Assembly: GCA_964465125.1 (NCBI GenBank)
Contig: CAYXIO010000036.1
Span: 1 to 38,310 of the forward strand
DNA from: CAYOHG01 sp964465125
GTDB lineage: Bacteria > Planctomycetota > Phycisphaerae > UBA1845 > Fen-1342
DNA: 38,310 nt
Direction of reading: 5' to 3'
Below the pieces are notes generated by a model. The model made no database searches. It was not told the origin of the DNA and worked only from the letters and a program-made list of their open reading frames with translations. Shown here piece by piece: positions 23,397 through 30,474 of this stretch (within the stretch, counting starts at the first letter, position 1; each line of letters opens with the position of its first letter). The position numbers were made by a program, and so were the translations under genes.

Positions 23397-24974
23397 TCAG
23401 GTGACAACGCCGAGCCTCCGCAGAGGATAAGGATGATAGATGCGTGCGACAGGCAGGTAGCGGGCGACCAGCCGCTTCATGCGGTCCCAGGTGATGCGGC
23501 CCACCTGGCTGCGCATGCACAGCACGCGTTGCCAGAGCCAGACCGTCTCGAATCGGAACCGATGCAGCGCCGGGGCATTCATGGGCACGCCGTAGTAACG
23601 GCAGTGCCCGTCGATGACGCTCGCCAACCACTTGCCCACCTCTGGAACGGGGTCGTGCATTCGCCGTTTGAGCTCGGCCTTGACTTCGGCCAGCTTGGCC
23701 GTCAGCCGCTTCCGCATGGTCTGGCGCAAGACCGTGAAGTACCCGTTGCTTCGCTTGGTCGCGCAGATGTGCGTGAATCCAAGGAAGTTGAAGGTCTCCG
23801 GCTTGCTCAGCCCACGTCGCCGGCGGTTCTGAGCGGCGTACCGACCGAACTCGATCAGCCGGGTCTTGTCCGGGTGCAACTCCAACCCGAACTTGGCGAA
23901 CCGTTGCCGCAAGACGGCCAGGAACTTCTCCGCCTCGGCGCGATGCTGGAATCCAACGATGAAGTCATCGGCATAGCGCACGACGATCACGTCGCCGGTC
24001 GCCTGCGTCGTCCTCCACCATTGGACCCACAGGTCGAACGCGTAGTGCAGGTAGATGTTGGCCAGCAGCGGACTGATGCTGCCGCCTTGCACCGTGCCCG
24101 TCTCACTCCACGTCCGCACCCCGTCCTCCAGCACGCCGGCGCTGAGCCACTTGCGGATGAGCCGCTCGACGCGCTGGTCCGCGATCCGGTGCTCGACGAA
24201 CTTCATCAGCCACTCGCGGTTGATGGCATCGAAGAACCCGCGAATGTCCGCGTCCAGCACCCAGTTCACCTTCCTCGTCAGCAGTCCGGCGTACAGGGCG
24301 TCCAGCGCGTTGTGCTGGCTGCGCCCCGGTCGGAAGCCGTACGAGAAGCCCAGGAAGTCCGTCTCGTAGACGGCGTTGAGCACCTCCGTCGTGGCGCGCT
24401 GGACAAGCTTGTCCTCCAGCGCCGTCACACCCAGCGGACGCTGCCGCCCGTCGGGTTTGGGGATGTACGCCCTGCGAACGGGCTTGGCCCGGTACGCCCC
24501 GCGTTTCAGCCGTGCCGACAGGTCTTGGAGGTTTGCCTCCAGCTCCTGCCCGTAGTGCCGCCACGTCTGTCCGTCCACGCCCGGTGCGGCGTCGCGCTTG
24601 AGGCCGAAGTAAGCCTCCCGGAGCCTGGCTGGGTTGTAAATGTGGTGCATGAGCGTGGTGAACCGCAACTTCTTATCCTTTCTTGCAGCCTGACGCACCC
24701 GCGCGAGCGCCTGTTGCACGCTGTCCCGGTTCTGTGCCCGGAGCGTGGCGCCCTCTTGCGGGTTCCCTTTGACTGGTCCCCTTTCCTCCGCCCTCTCCGC
24801 CGGCGACGTTCGACTTCGAGCCTGCCCGGTAGGTTCTCCCTTGGCCGTGTCCGGCGTTTCCGCCTTCGTGCCCGTGTAGGGGTCGCCCTGGGGCGGTCCG
24901 CAGCCGACGCTGCCCTTGTTCGAGGGTTTCGACGGTACTACGGGACCATCCGACTTCCCGTGTTCGTGCATCAT
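23397..24974 (-). CDS. ltrA: group II intron reverse transcriptase/maturase
   Basis: Encodes 525 aa. After an ~85-residue low-complexity N-terminus come RT0 (about 86-110), VDGQTW (133-138), RRAYIPKPDGRQRPLGV (167-183), DADIRGFFDAI with catalytic Asp241 and Asp243, TVQGGSISPLLANIYL (294-309) and YADDFIVGF with the YADD at 334-337. Then come FNFLGF and the maturase/thumb domain X (about 410-525) ending HPYPLRRLGVVT. There is no HNH endonuclease domain, so mobility would use nicked or single-stranded targets. The stop lies 6 bases before domain V, as usual. The start is uncertain; an internal ATG could be used. No frameshift is seen. Confidence 0.92.
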   Translation of the reverse strand: MMHEHGKSDGPVVPSKPSNKGSVGCGPPQGDPYTGTKAETPDTAKGEPTGQARSRTSPAERAEERGPVKGNPQEGATLRAQNRDSVQQALARVRQAARKDKKLRFTTLMHHIYNPARLREAYFGLKRDAAPGVDGQTWRHYGQELEANLQDLSARLKRGAYRAKPVRRAYIPKPDGRQRPLGVTALEDKLVQRATTEVLNAVYETDFLGFSYGFRPGRSQHNALDALYAGLLTRKVNWVLDADIRGFFDAINREWLMKFVEHRIADQRVERLIRKWLSAGVLEDGVRTWSETGTVQGGSISPLLANIYLHYAFDLWVQWWRTTQATGDVIVVRYADDFIVGFQHRAEAEKFLAVLRQRFAKFGLELHPDKTRLIEFGRYAAQNRRRRGLSKPETFNFLGFTHICATKRSNGYFTVLRQTMRKRLTAKLAEVKAELKRRMHDPVPEVGKWLASVIDGHCRYYGVPMNAPALHRFRFETVWLWQRVLCMRSQVGRITWDRMKRLVARYLPVARIYHPYPLRRLGVVT

Positions 24975-25144
24975 CGGCGTGGGTCCTTGGACTTCCCGAC
25001 GCGACCGGCCCGGCCATCGGGACCGGTGAACATGGGATCTCCCGGTTCTCGCGCGAGGTGTTTCCGCACATGCCCGGGGTCTACGACCGCGCGGGACCCC
25101 GATGCGTCTCGCGATAGCAACGCCTCGGGTGTTGCCTTCCGCCT

Positions 25145-25150
25145 CTCCTT
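25145..25150 (-). other. intron EBS1 (AAGGAG)
   Basis: Within the intron's domain I, AAGGAG on the - strand (context CCGTAAGGAGAGG) is the exact complement of the last six bases of the 5' exon, CTCCTT (complement of 25336-25341). A plausible EBS2 with one wobble pair (GGCCC to GGGTC) lies further 5' at about 25260-25275. Confidence 0.65.
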
Positions 25151-25335
25151 ACGGCGTCGGCATCCCGGAGGAACGTTTGTTACGCGGCTGAATACCCGGC
25201 CTGTGCGTACCCCTGTCAACGCTTCGCCCCTGCCCTCGCGGGCAACGACGCATGACTCGGGGCCGTCGTGGGCCGCTAACCCTTCAACGTATGACTCTTT
25301 CATTCACGACACCTCGCCGGTTTATCCCGGCGCAC

Positions 25336-25341
25336 AAGGAG
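25336..25341 (+). promoter_or_regulatory. Shine-Dalgarno AAGGAG that is also the intron's IBS1
   Basis: AAGGAG is 6 bases ahead of the ATG at 25348 and is the ribosome-binding site of the small membrane protein. Its complement is the last 6 bases of the 5' exon of the antisense intron. Joining the exons gives GGTCG-GAAAGGAG-CGACC, a hairpin with the Shine-Dalgarno in the loop. Confidence 0.7.
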
Positions 25342-25347
25342 CGACCC

Positions 25348-25773
25348 ATGAAACGCACAACCGTCCTTCTGCTCTCCACGGCGTGCGCGATCGTCATCAT
25401 CTGGGCGATCAGCATTCCGTGGGGCTTCCGGCTCAACCTCACGTCGCAAACGGGCTTCACCGTCTGCGACGGCGTGGTCGCGGTGGGGGTCATTCGCGCC
25501 GGCAGCGCCCCGACCGGATTCCACGTGTACGACAACGGAAATCTCACCGGGCGCTCATGGGGATTCGTGCTGCCGGAGGTCTTCTCGAATCAGGCCGAGG
25601 CGGGCGTCGTGATTCCTTTGTGGGCGGCGCTGCTGTTGCTCGGCGGAATCGCCGGCGCGCGGGCGGCATGGTTTCGACGAACGGCGCGGAGTCGGCTGCC
25701 GCAATCCGTCGGCGGCCCCTCGCCGACGCGGAAGCGCATGACGCGCGCGATTCTCGTGGATCGCGCGGGTTGA
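25348..25773 (+). CDS. small two-helix membrane protein, unknown function
   Basis: Encodes 141 aa. Hydrophobic helices lie at about 5-26 and 91-110, with an extracytoplasmic loop of about 65 residues between them (FRLNLTSQTGFTVCDGVVAV...) and a basic, Pro/Arg-rich cytoplasmic tail. I do not recognise a family. AAGGAG is 6 bases upstream of the ATG. The group II intron has inserted in antisense immediately before that site, separating the gene from its native upstream leader (a TAGCAT -10-like hexamer at about 23303). Expression from the original promoter would now have to cross 2 kb of intron, so the gene may be silenced. Confidence 0.7.
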   Translation: MKRTTVLLLSTACAIVIIWAISIPWGFRLNLTSQTGFTVCDGVVAVGVIRAGSAPTGFHVYDNGNLTGRSWGFVLPEVFSNQAEAGVVIPLWAALLLLGGIAGARAAWFRRTARSRLPQSVGGPSPTRKRMTRAILVDRAG

Positions 25774-25927
25774 CCTCGCCGCCGGCCGCGAGCGCTCGCA
25801 CTGCGGCTGCCGGCGCACGGACACGAGCGGCCAGAACGGCGGGACGCAGCGGGCGTCGGACCGCGAGCGCGTCCAGGTGCACAGGGTACCCTTCAGAGCC
25901 CGAGCGGCATCGAGGCCTTGGTCGGCG

Positions 25928-26353
25928 CTAGAGCAGCACGCCGGCCAGCACCTGCGACGCGCGGTTGGCGTCGGATTCGGTCTCGAAGCGGAGATAGAAC
26001 ACCGAGTGCCCCTGTACCGCCGCCGCCGAGAGGCCGCGGATGTTCAGGCCCTCGTCGGCCAGGGCCCGGGCGATGGCGGCTCCCAGTCCGGGGCGATCGG
26101 GACCGACGACGCGGAGAGCCTTGAAGTTCGCCTTGTTGAGCCCCTCGTCCTGCGCGACGCGCGTCTGACCAGCCCCAAACACCGGCGCCAGGAAGACTAC
26201 GCCCATGCCGGGCTTCTCGGGCAGCGGCCGGACAATGACGAAATCGAGGTTCGCCCCGGCGCGCTGTACGGCCTCGAGCTTGGTCGCCAGCGATCCGGGC
26301 CGGTCGTTCAGTTCACCGGACCACACGTCGACCTTGGTGATCTCGAAACTCAT
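25928..26353 (-). CDS. tandem ACT-domain protein
   Basis: Encodes 141 aa from the ATG at 26353, with AAGGAGAGG close upstream. Residues about 5-70 contain ELNDRPGSLATKLEAVQRAG and 75-140 contain VVGPDRPGLGAAIARALADE followed by GLNIRGLSAAAVQGHSVFYL. Both carry the DRPGxL turn of ACT domains, the small-ligand (often amino-acid) binding fold. There is no catalytic domain, so it is a stand-alone regulator or sensor, soluble and cytoplasmic. It is divergent from the cupin gene and convergent with the small membrane protein gene. The ligand cannot be inferred. Confidence 0.85.
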   Translation of the reverse strand: MSFEITKVDVWSGELNDRPGSLATKLEAVQRAGANLDFVIVRPLPEKPGMGVVFLAPVFGAGQTRVAQDEGLNKANFKALRVVGPDRPGLGAAIARALADEGLNIRGLSAAAVQGHSVFYLRFETESDANRASQVLAGVLL

Positions 26354-26546
26354 GGCCTCTCCTTTCAGGTGAGTGGCGAAGGCCCCGCGGTTGCTCCCGA
26401 GCATGGGTGAGCGGACGAGCCATGCGGCACGCGACGCGGTCGGCGGGGGGGCCTTACCCGCGGCGGTCGGAGTTGCGCGCAAGGCTACATAGACTATAGC
26501 GTCGCCGCGGCAACTCCGCGCCCGACCTCCGTACGAATCGGGGGGC

Positions 26547-26552
26547 TATCAT
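26547..26552 (+). promoter_or_regulatory. -10-like TATCAT next to cupin start
   Basis: GGCTATCAT ends 7 bases before the ATG at 26559, so a transcript from it would be leaderless or nearly so; no Shine-Dalgarno is present. GGGG and CCCC flank the hexamer and could form a small hairpin. Confidence 0.35.
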
Positions 26553-26558
26553 CCCCGC

Positions 26559-27002
26559 ATGAGATTCCCCGAGCCGTTTGAGACCCACGTAAGCCAGGCG
26601 CCGCGCTACCAGGTGCTCGGCATTCCGCACATCGTGCTGATTGACGGTCCTCGCGCCGCCGGCCGGCTCGCACTGGTCGAAGTCGAGCTGCCGCCGGGCA
26701 GCGGAATCCCACCGCACGTGCATACGCGCGAGGATGAGGCGTTCGTGGTGCTGGAGGGCGAGATCGAGTTCCGGCTCGGAGATCGAGCTGTTCGCGGCGG
26801 TCCCGGCTTCACGGCGTATGGTCCGCGCGATCGTGCGCATGCCTACCGCAACGGCGGATCGACCACCGCGCGGATGCTCGTGACCGTCGTACCCGCCGGA
26901 ATCGAGTCGATGTTTGCGGAAATCGCGGCGGTTCCGCCGGCGGAGATGGGCCCGCAGCGGCTGACACAGATCGTGGCGCGCTACGGGATTTCGTTTGCCT
27001 GA
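26559..27002 (+). CDS. single-domain cupin protein
   Basis: Encodes 147 aa with the cupin metal motifs: PPHVHTREDEAFVVLEGEIE supplies His, His and Glu (motif 1), and GPRDRAHAYRN the second-motif His. Cupins of this size are small metal-dependent dioxygenases, isomerases or sensors; no particular activity can be assigned. There is no signal peptide. The gene is preceded by a TATCAT with almost no leader, divergent from the ACT protein. The following gene is convergent at 85 bases. Confidence 0.85.
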   Translation: MRFPEPFETHVSQAPRYQVLGIPHIVLIDGPRAAGRLALVEVELPPGSGIPPHVHTREDEAFVVLEGEIEFRLGDRAVRGGPGFTAYGPRDRAHAYRNGGSTTARMLVTVVPAGIESMFAEIAAVPPAEMGPQRLTQIVARYGISFA

Positions 27003-27087
27003 ACGCGCGGCGCGCGGGAATGTCGCGCGGCGGTCGCCGGCGTCGCTCCTCCGTCGCCGCCTTGACGCCGCTGGCGGGAGACGCCGC

Positions 27088-27945
27088 TTACTGAATCGGC
27101 ACCTCGGCGCGGCAGGGCCTGCGGGTGATGAAGCCGAAGGTGATGTCTTCACCCCAGGGGCCGGCGTCCACCACGCGGCCGTCCTGCAACTCGTAGTAGA
27201 CCTTCCAGGAATCGAAGTGTGGCTGCCGCTGGAACTTGGTGCTCTCCACGCTGCCGTCGATTCGGGCGACCGCGCCGCGTCCGTCGTGGCGGTTGCTGAT
27301 CATGTCCGCGTTGGACCAGGCGCTGTCGGTTACGTACGCGAGGTAATAGGCCTCGTCTTCCTCGATAATCATCCAGGGCGGGGAAACGCCCATCGTCTTG
27401 CCGTTTCGGTAGTTCTCCGTCCAGTTGAAGTTGTTGCCCGGGGTCGGGTTCCAGCGCGTCCGTTTCAGCAGTTCGAGCGGCGCCCCGGTCAGCACCGAAG
27501 GCGCGGTGTAGCTGTACAGGGGCTTGACGCGATCTCCGTCGCTGCGCTCGGTCGTCGCCATGATCGCGTCTTCCGGGCACTTGTAGACGTCGGTCTGCTG
27601 ACCCGCGTAGGGAAAGACCGTGCCTTTGGCGGGAACCAGGCTGGGATCATTGCCGCCGCCGCCGCGATACGTTCCCAGCCAGCAGAAGCGCTGCGCAGTC
27701 GCGGCGTCGTTGCCGATGAAGTCGTCCGTCGAGCCCGGCAGGTGCGCGTTGAACTCGGCGGCGTACGAAAGAAACGCCGTGGCGAGCTGCTTCATATTGC
27801 TGCGGCACACGACCTCGCGCGTCTGCGACTTGGCCTGGCGCAGCGCCGGCAGCAAGATCGCGATCAGCAGCGCGATGATCGCCACCACCACCAGCAACTC
27901 AATCAATGTGAAGGCCTTGCGGCGGAAGCGTGCTTGTTTCGACAT
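27088..27945 (-). CDS. type IV pseudopilin-like protein with H-X9-DG motif
   Basis: Encodes 285 aa from the ATG at 27945. MSKQARFRRKA/FTLIELLVVVAII is a class III (prepilin) leader with the conserved Glu at +5, then a hydrophobic helix to about residue 37. RHDGRGAVARIDG contains the H-X9-DG motif (His220, Asp230-Gly231) typical of the large planctomycete DUF1559-like/type II secretion-like protein group. The mature part is likely surface- or periplasm-exposed after cleavage by a prepilin peptidase. Many paralogues are expected elsewhere in such genomes. Function is unknown; these proteins are probably minor pilin-like or secretion-associated. The frame is open back to 28017 but the extension is not conserved-looking. 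Confidence 0.88.
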   Translation of the reverse strand: MSKQARFRRKAFTLIELLVVVAIIALLIAILLPALRQAKSQTREVVCRSNMKQLATAFLSYAAEFNAHLPGSTDDFIGNDAATAQRFCWLGTYRGGGGNDPSLVPAKGTVFPYAGQQTDVYKCPEDAIMATTERSDGDRVKPLYSYTAPSVLTGAPLELLKRTRWNPTPGNNFNWTENYRNGKTMGVSPPWMIIEEDEAYYLAYVTDSAWSNADMISNRHDGRGAVARIDGSVESTKFQRQPHFDSWKVYYELQDGRVVDAGPWGEDITFGFITRRPCRAEVPIQ

Positions 27946-27990
27946 GCTCTTCACCGGCTTTGTGGGTGTCGGAATACGTCGAGTTGGTCC

Positions 27991-27996
27991 ATTGTA
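27991..27996 (-). promoter_or_regulatory. -10-like TACAAT ahead of pseudopilin gene
   Basis: On the - strand TACAAT (5/6) lies 46 bases before the ATG at 27945, in a locally AT-richer stretch (AATTACCC). The -35 region is not well matched. Confidence 0.35.
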
Positions 27997-28098
27997 GGGT
28001 AATTGCACCGTGCCCAAACTGCAATCGAAGCCCGGCGTCCCGCCGCCACGCGATTCCTATCGGACGTAATGGCCGAGGGGCCGGCGAGGGGGCCGGCG

Positions 28099-29112
28099 CT
28101 ATCCTCCTGCGGTTGCCCGAGCCAGCTCGCGGCCGGCCTCTGCGATGACCACCTTCATGGCCTGCTCAAGCGTCCCGTGAAAAACCGCACCCGCGGACGC
28201 TTCATGGCCGCCGCCGCCGATGCGTTCCGCCAGCGCGAGAACCGGCGTGTCGGACTGCCCGCGCAAGTTAACGCGAACGAGGCCCGGGTCGGCTTCGGTG
28301 AAGAGCAGCGCGATTCGCACCTCGGCAAGCGATCGCACGATCTCGACGTGGCAGTCGATGTCGCGCGGCGCGCAGCCGATGGACTCAAGCTCCGCGAGCG
28401 AGACGCTGCTCCAGGCCAGCCGGCCGTCCTCGCTGGCGCGGGTGTTCTCGTACACCAGCCGCAGCAGCCGGAACTCCGCCGGCGTGTGACTGTGGTTCAG
28501 GTGGTGGCAGATCGAGGCGATCTCGGCTCCCGCGGCGGCGAGGCGCGCCGCCAGTGCGAGCGCGCGCGGCGTCGTCCGGCCGAGGGAGAATCCCTGCGTG
28601 TCGGAGTGCAGCCCGGAGTAAAGCAGCGTGGCCATCGGCGGCGTGAGGCGAATGTCCAAGGCCGCGAGCAGCTCGCAGACCATCTCGCTGGTGCTGCTGC
28701 GGGCCGGTTCGATCCAGTTCCAGCGGCCGAACGCCGGATTGCTCGCGTGGTGATCGATGTTGACGACGGGCACGCCGCCGAGCGCGTCGAGCTTGCCGTC
28801 CAGATTGACGCGCCGCGGGCGCGCGGTGTCGAGCACGATCGCAACGTCGCAGGCGGCCAGCTCGTGTCCGGCGGCGGGGCTGAGCGCCCCGAGCTGAAGG
28901 AGCGTCGTCAGGCGACGTGCCACCGTCCCCGCGGGCAGGGAGACGCGCGGCTCGATCCGCAGCTCGGGCAGCCCCAGCCGCAGTGCCGCCATGCTTCCGA
29001 GGCAGTCGGCATCAGGGTTGACGTGGCCGATCAGCGCGACCCGCCGCGATGCGCGGATAGCCTCGCGGAGGTCGGCCGGGACGGTCGCGGGTGGGTTCTC
29101 CGAAGAGAGCAT
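28099..29112 (-). CDS. nrnA: DHH-family phosphoesterase (NrnA-like)
   Basis: Encodes 337 aa. GHVNPDADCLGS (29-40, with His30, Asp34 and Asp36), VLDTA, NIDHHASN and SDTQGF are the four DHH metal-binding motifs, and GGGGHEASAG is the DHHA1 substrate loop. The order and length match bifunctional oligoribonuclease/PAP phosphatase NrnA, a cytoplasmic Mn-dependent enzyme that degrades nano-RNA and cyclic-dinucleotide products such as pGpG/pApA and dephosphorylates pAp. In planctomycetes this gene is often near rbfA/infB, but not here. A TATCAT -10-like hexamer lies only about 16 bases before the ATG. Confidence 0.88.
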   Translation of the reverse strand: MLSSENPPATVPADLREAIRASRRVALIGHVNPDADCLGSMAALRLGLPELRIEPRVSLPAGTVARRLTTLLQLGALSPAAGHELAACDVAIVLDTARPRRVNLDGKLDALGGVPVVNIDHHASNPAFGRWNWIEPARSSTSEMVCELLAALDIRLTPPMATLLYSGLHSDTQGFSLGRTTPRALALAARLAAAGAEIASICHHLNHSHTPAEFRLLRLVYENTRASEDGRLAWSSVSLAELESIGCAPRDIDCHVEIVRSLAEVRIALLFTEADPGLVRVNLRGQSDTPVLALAERIGGGGHEASAGAVFHGTLEQAMKVVIAEAGRELARATAGG

Positions 29113-29127
29113 GGCGTTTCGGGGGCG

Positions 29128-29133
29128 ATGATA
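29128..29133 (-). promoter_or_regulatory. -10-like TATCAT ahead of NrnA gene
   Basis: On the - strand GGTATCAT lies 15 bases before the ATG at 29112, predicting a leader of under 10 bases. No good -35 is visible. Confidence 0.35.
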
Positions 29134-29329
29134 CCGCGCGGCGGGCGGAAGCGGTCGCTTCCTGGCGTCGGTCGAAGCTCGCCAACGCGGAAAATCCGGC
29201 TCACCTCGACTTTGTCACCAGCCGTTCCGGCCGGTCGTGCGTCCTCCCTGTGGAACCGTCGAATTGGGCGCCGGGACCTCCACGGGAGGGAGGGCGTCTG
29301 GGTCGAGCGGCGAGCCCGAGCGGACTTCT

Positions 29330-29377
29330 CTCTCCAGGAGAGCGCACCCCGGCACGCGAGTTGCGGCGCCGGGGTGC
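29330..29377 (+). ncRNA. two adjacent stem-loops upstream of GNAT gene
   Basis: CTCTCC-A-GGAGAG (29330-29342) is followed directly by GCACCCCGGC (29344-29353) and GCCGGGGTGC (29368-29377), a perfect 10-bp stem with an inner CGC/GCG pair in the 14-base loop. CTTTCCTCCC follows. The block lies 104 bases before the GTG start. It could be a 5'-leader structure or an attenuator/terminator; no known riboswitch consensus is recognised. Confidence 0.35.
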
Positions 29378-29481
29378 TGCGCTTTCCTCCCGAGCCTCGC
29401 CGCGGCCAGCACCGGCGCGACATTTCGCTCCCAGCGCCCGCACACCGCCGATATGCTCGCATCCGGTCGAAGGGAGCCGCC

Positions 29482-30381
29482 GTGGAAGTTCGGTTCTACG
29501 AAGACGCAATCGAGTTTCAGCGGCTGGTGGCGCCCGCACTGCTCGCCGATGAATCGCTGAACAGCCTTCCGTTGGGAATCCTCGCGGCACTTGCCGACCA
29601 GTCCCGCCGGGGGCAGGTCGACCCAGCGCTCCGCGCCGATCCTGTCTTGCCGCCAGTGCTGGCTGCCGCCGAGCACTCGAGCGGCGCGTTCGCCGCGATG
29701 ATTCAGACTCCGCCGCGCGCGCTGCTGCTCTCGTGGGTGCGAATCGAATGCGTGCCGTCGATGGCGGATGCGCTACTCGATCGGGGGATTCGGCCGCCGG
29801 GGGTCGTCGGGCCTTCTGCATGCGTCCCAGAGTTCGCGGAGGCCATCCGGGTTCGGACGGGGGCCGGCGTGCACGTTCGACGATCGCAGCGACTCTACGA
29901 ACTGCGCGCCGTGCAGCCGCCACGTCCCTGTCCGGGCCGATTCGACGTCGCGAACGGCGACGATGCGGGCGCGCTCGCGGAGTGGACGACTTCGTTCTTC
30001 CGCGAAATCGACGAACCCATGCCGGCCGATGCGCTCGCCATGGCGCGCGGGGCGATCGCCGACGGCTCGCTGCACGTATGGCGGGACGGTCCGCTGGTGG
30101 CGACGGCCGGGCTGACTCGTCGGTTGCCGACGACGGCGTCGGTCAACCGGGTCTACACGCCGCCGGCGCTGCGCGGACGAGGATACGCGTCCAATCTCGT
30201 CGCGGCGCTGAGCCAGATGATTCTCGACGGCGGGCGCAGGAGCGCCCTGCTGTTCACCGATCTGGCCAACCCGGTGTCGAATTCGATTTACAGCCGGATC
30301 GGCTATCGCCCGGTCTGGGACTTCGACGAGATCGCGTTCGACTGGCCCGCCACCGGCCAAAGCGCGTCCGGCCCGCCTTGA
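29482..30381 (+). CDS. GNAT-family N-acetyltransferase
   Basis: Encodes 299 aa from a GTG at 29482 with AGGGAG 5 bases upstream. The C-terminal half carries the GNAT acetyl-CoA motif A, VYTPPALRGRGYASNLVAALSQ, and motif B-like IYSRIGYRPVWDFDEI near the end. The N-terminal ~140 residues are a diverged domain, making this a tandem or N-extended GNAT. Such proteins acetylate small amines or proteins; the substrate is unknown. It is soluble, with no signal. Its TGA is part of a TTGAGC -35-like hexamer serving the next gene. Confidence 0.82.
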   Translation: MEVRFYEDAIEFQRLVAPALLADESLNSLPLGILAALADQSRRGQVDPALRADPVLPPVLAAAEHSSGAFAAMIQTPPRALLLSWVRIECVPSMADALLDRGIRPPGVVGPSACVPEFAEAIRVRTGAGVHVRRSQRLYELRAVQPPRPCPGRFDVANGDDAGALAEWTTSFFREIDEPMPADALAMARGAIADGSLHVWRDGPLVATAGLTRRLPTTASVNRVYTPPALRGRGYASNLVAALSQMILDGGRRSALLFTDLANPVSNSIYSRIGYRPVWDFDEIAFDWPATGQSASGPP

Positions 30382-30406
30382 GCCGGCCGCTCGGCAGACC
30401 TATCAT
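30378..30406 (+). promoter_or_regulatory. sigma70-type promoter of M29 aminopeptidase gene
   Basis: TTGAGC (30378-30383, overlapping the GNAT stop) and TATCAT (30401-30406) are separated by 17 bases. Transcription would start near 30413, leaving a ~62-base leader. Confidence 0.45.
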
Positions 30407-30474
30407 CGCGGCGCCTGGCGGCCCAAGGCGCGTTTGGCCGTTCCGGGCTTGTTCCAATCAAGAGCGAGAATCCC

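Larger units (their letters stand above)
23324..25335 (-). mobile_element. complete group II intron, 2012 bases
   Basis: Read on the - strand, the 5' end is GTGCGCCGGGATAAACCGGC (first base at 25335) and the 3' end is ...CATCCCTAC (last base at 23324), fitting GUGYG...AY. Domain V (about 23391-23357) starts GAGCCGGAT with the AGC catalytic triad, a GCGG/CCGC stem with TAATC loop, and AGTCCGGATCT closing it. Domain VI is a GC-rich hairpin with an A 8 bases from the 3' end, suitable as branch point. About 360 bases of ribozyme precede the reverse-transcriptase ORF, a short domain I-III as in compact (IIC-like) introns. EBS1 matches the 5' exon perfectly over 6 bases. It looks intact. Confidence 0.85.
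29113..29481. other. 369-base divergent spacer with stem-loops
   Basis: Between the divergent nrnA and GNAT genes. It holds the TATCAT for nrnA and two adjacent stem-loops at 29330-29342 and 29344-29377. Open frames crossing it continue from flanking genes in other frames and show no recognisable protein. A promoter for the GNAT gene could not be identified. Confidence 0.45.

Noticed and set aside
24975..25303. 110-aa open frame upstream of the reverse transcriptase
   Set aside because: It lies in the ribozyme domains of the intron, which must fold as RNA; no protein similarity.
23266..25347. Intron as a member of an IS or transposon insertion
   Set aside because: No transposase, terminal inverted repeats or target-site duplication; group II ribozyme ends and domain V explain both boundaries.
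25774..25927. Possible gene between the small membrane protein and the ACT protein
   Set aside because: Only GC-rich frames without start/ribosome-binding site or recognisable sequence; spacer of convergent genes.
23337..25931. 864-aa open frame on the + strand across the intron
   Set aside because: Antisense to the reverse transcriptase, whose motifs (YADD, GGSISPLLAN) are unambiguous; the long frame reflects high GC.
28003..29481. N-terminal 493-residue extension of the GNAT reading frame
   Set aside because: Antisense to nrnA, with no GNAT similarity; the GTG at 29482 with AGGGAG upstream is the sensible start.
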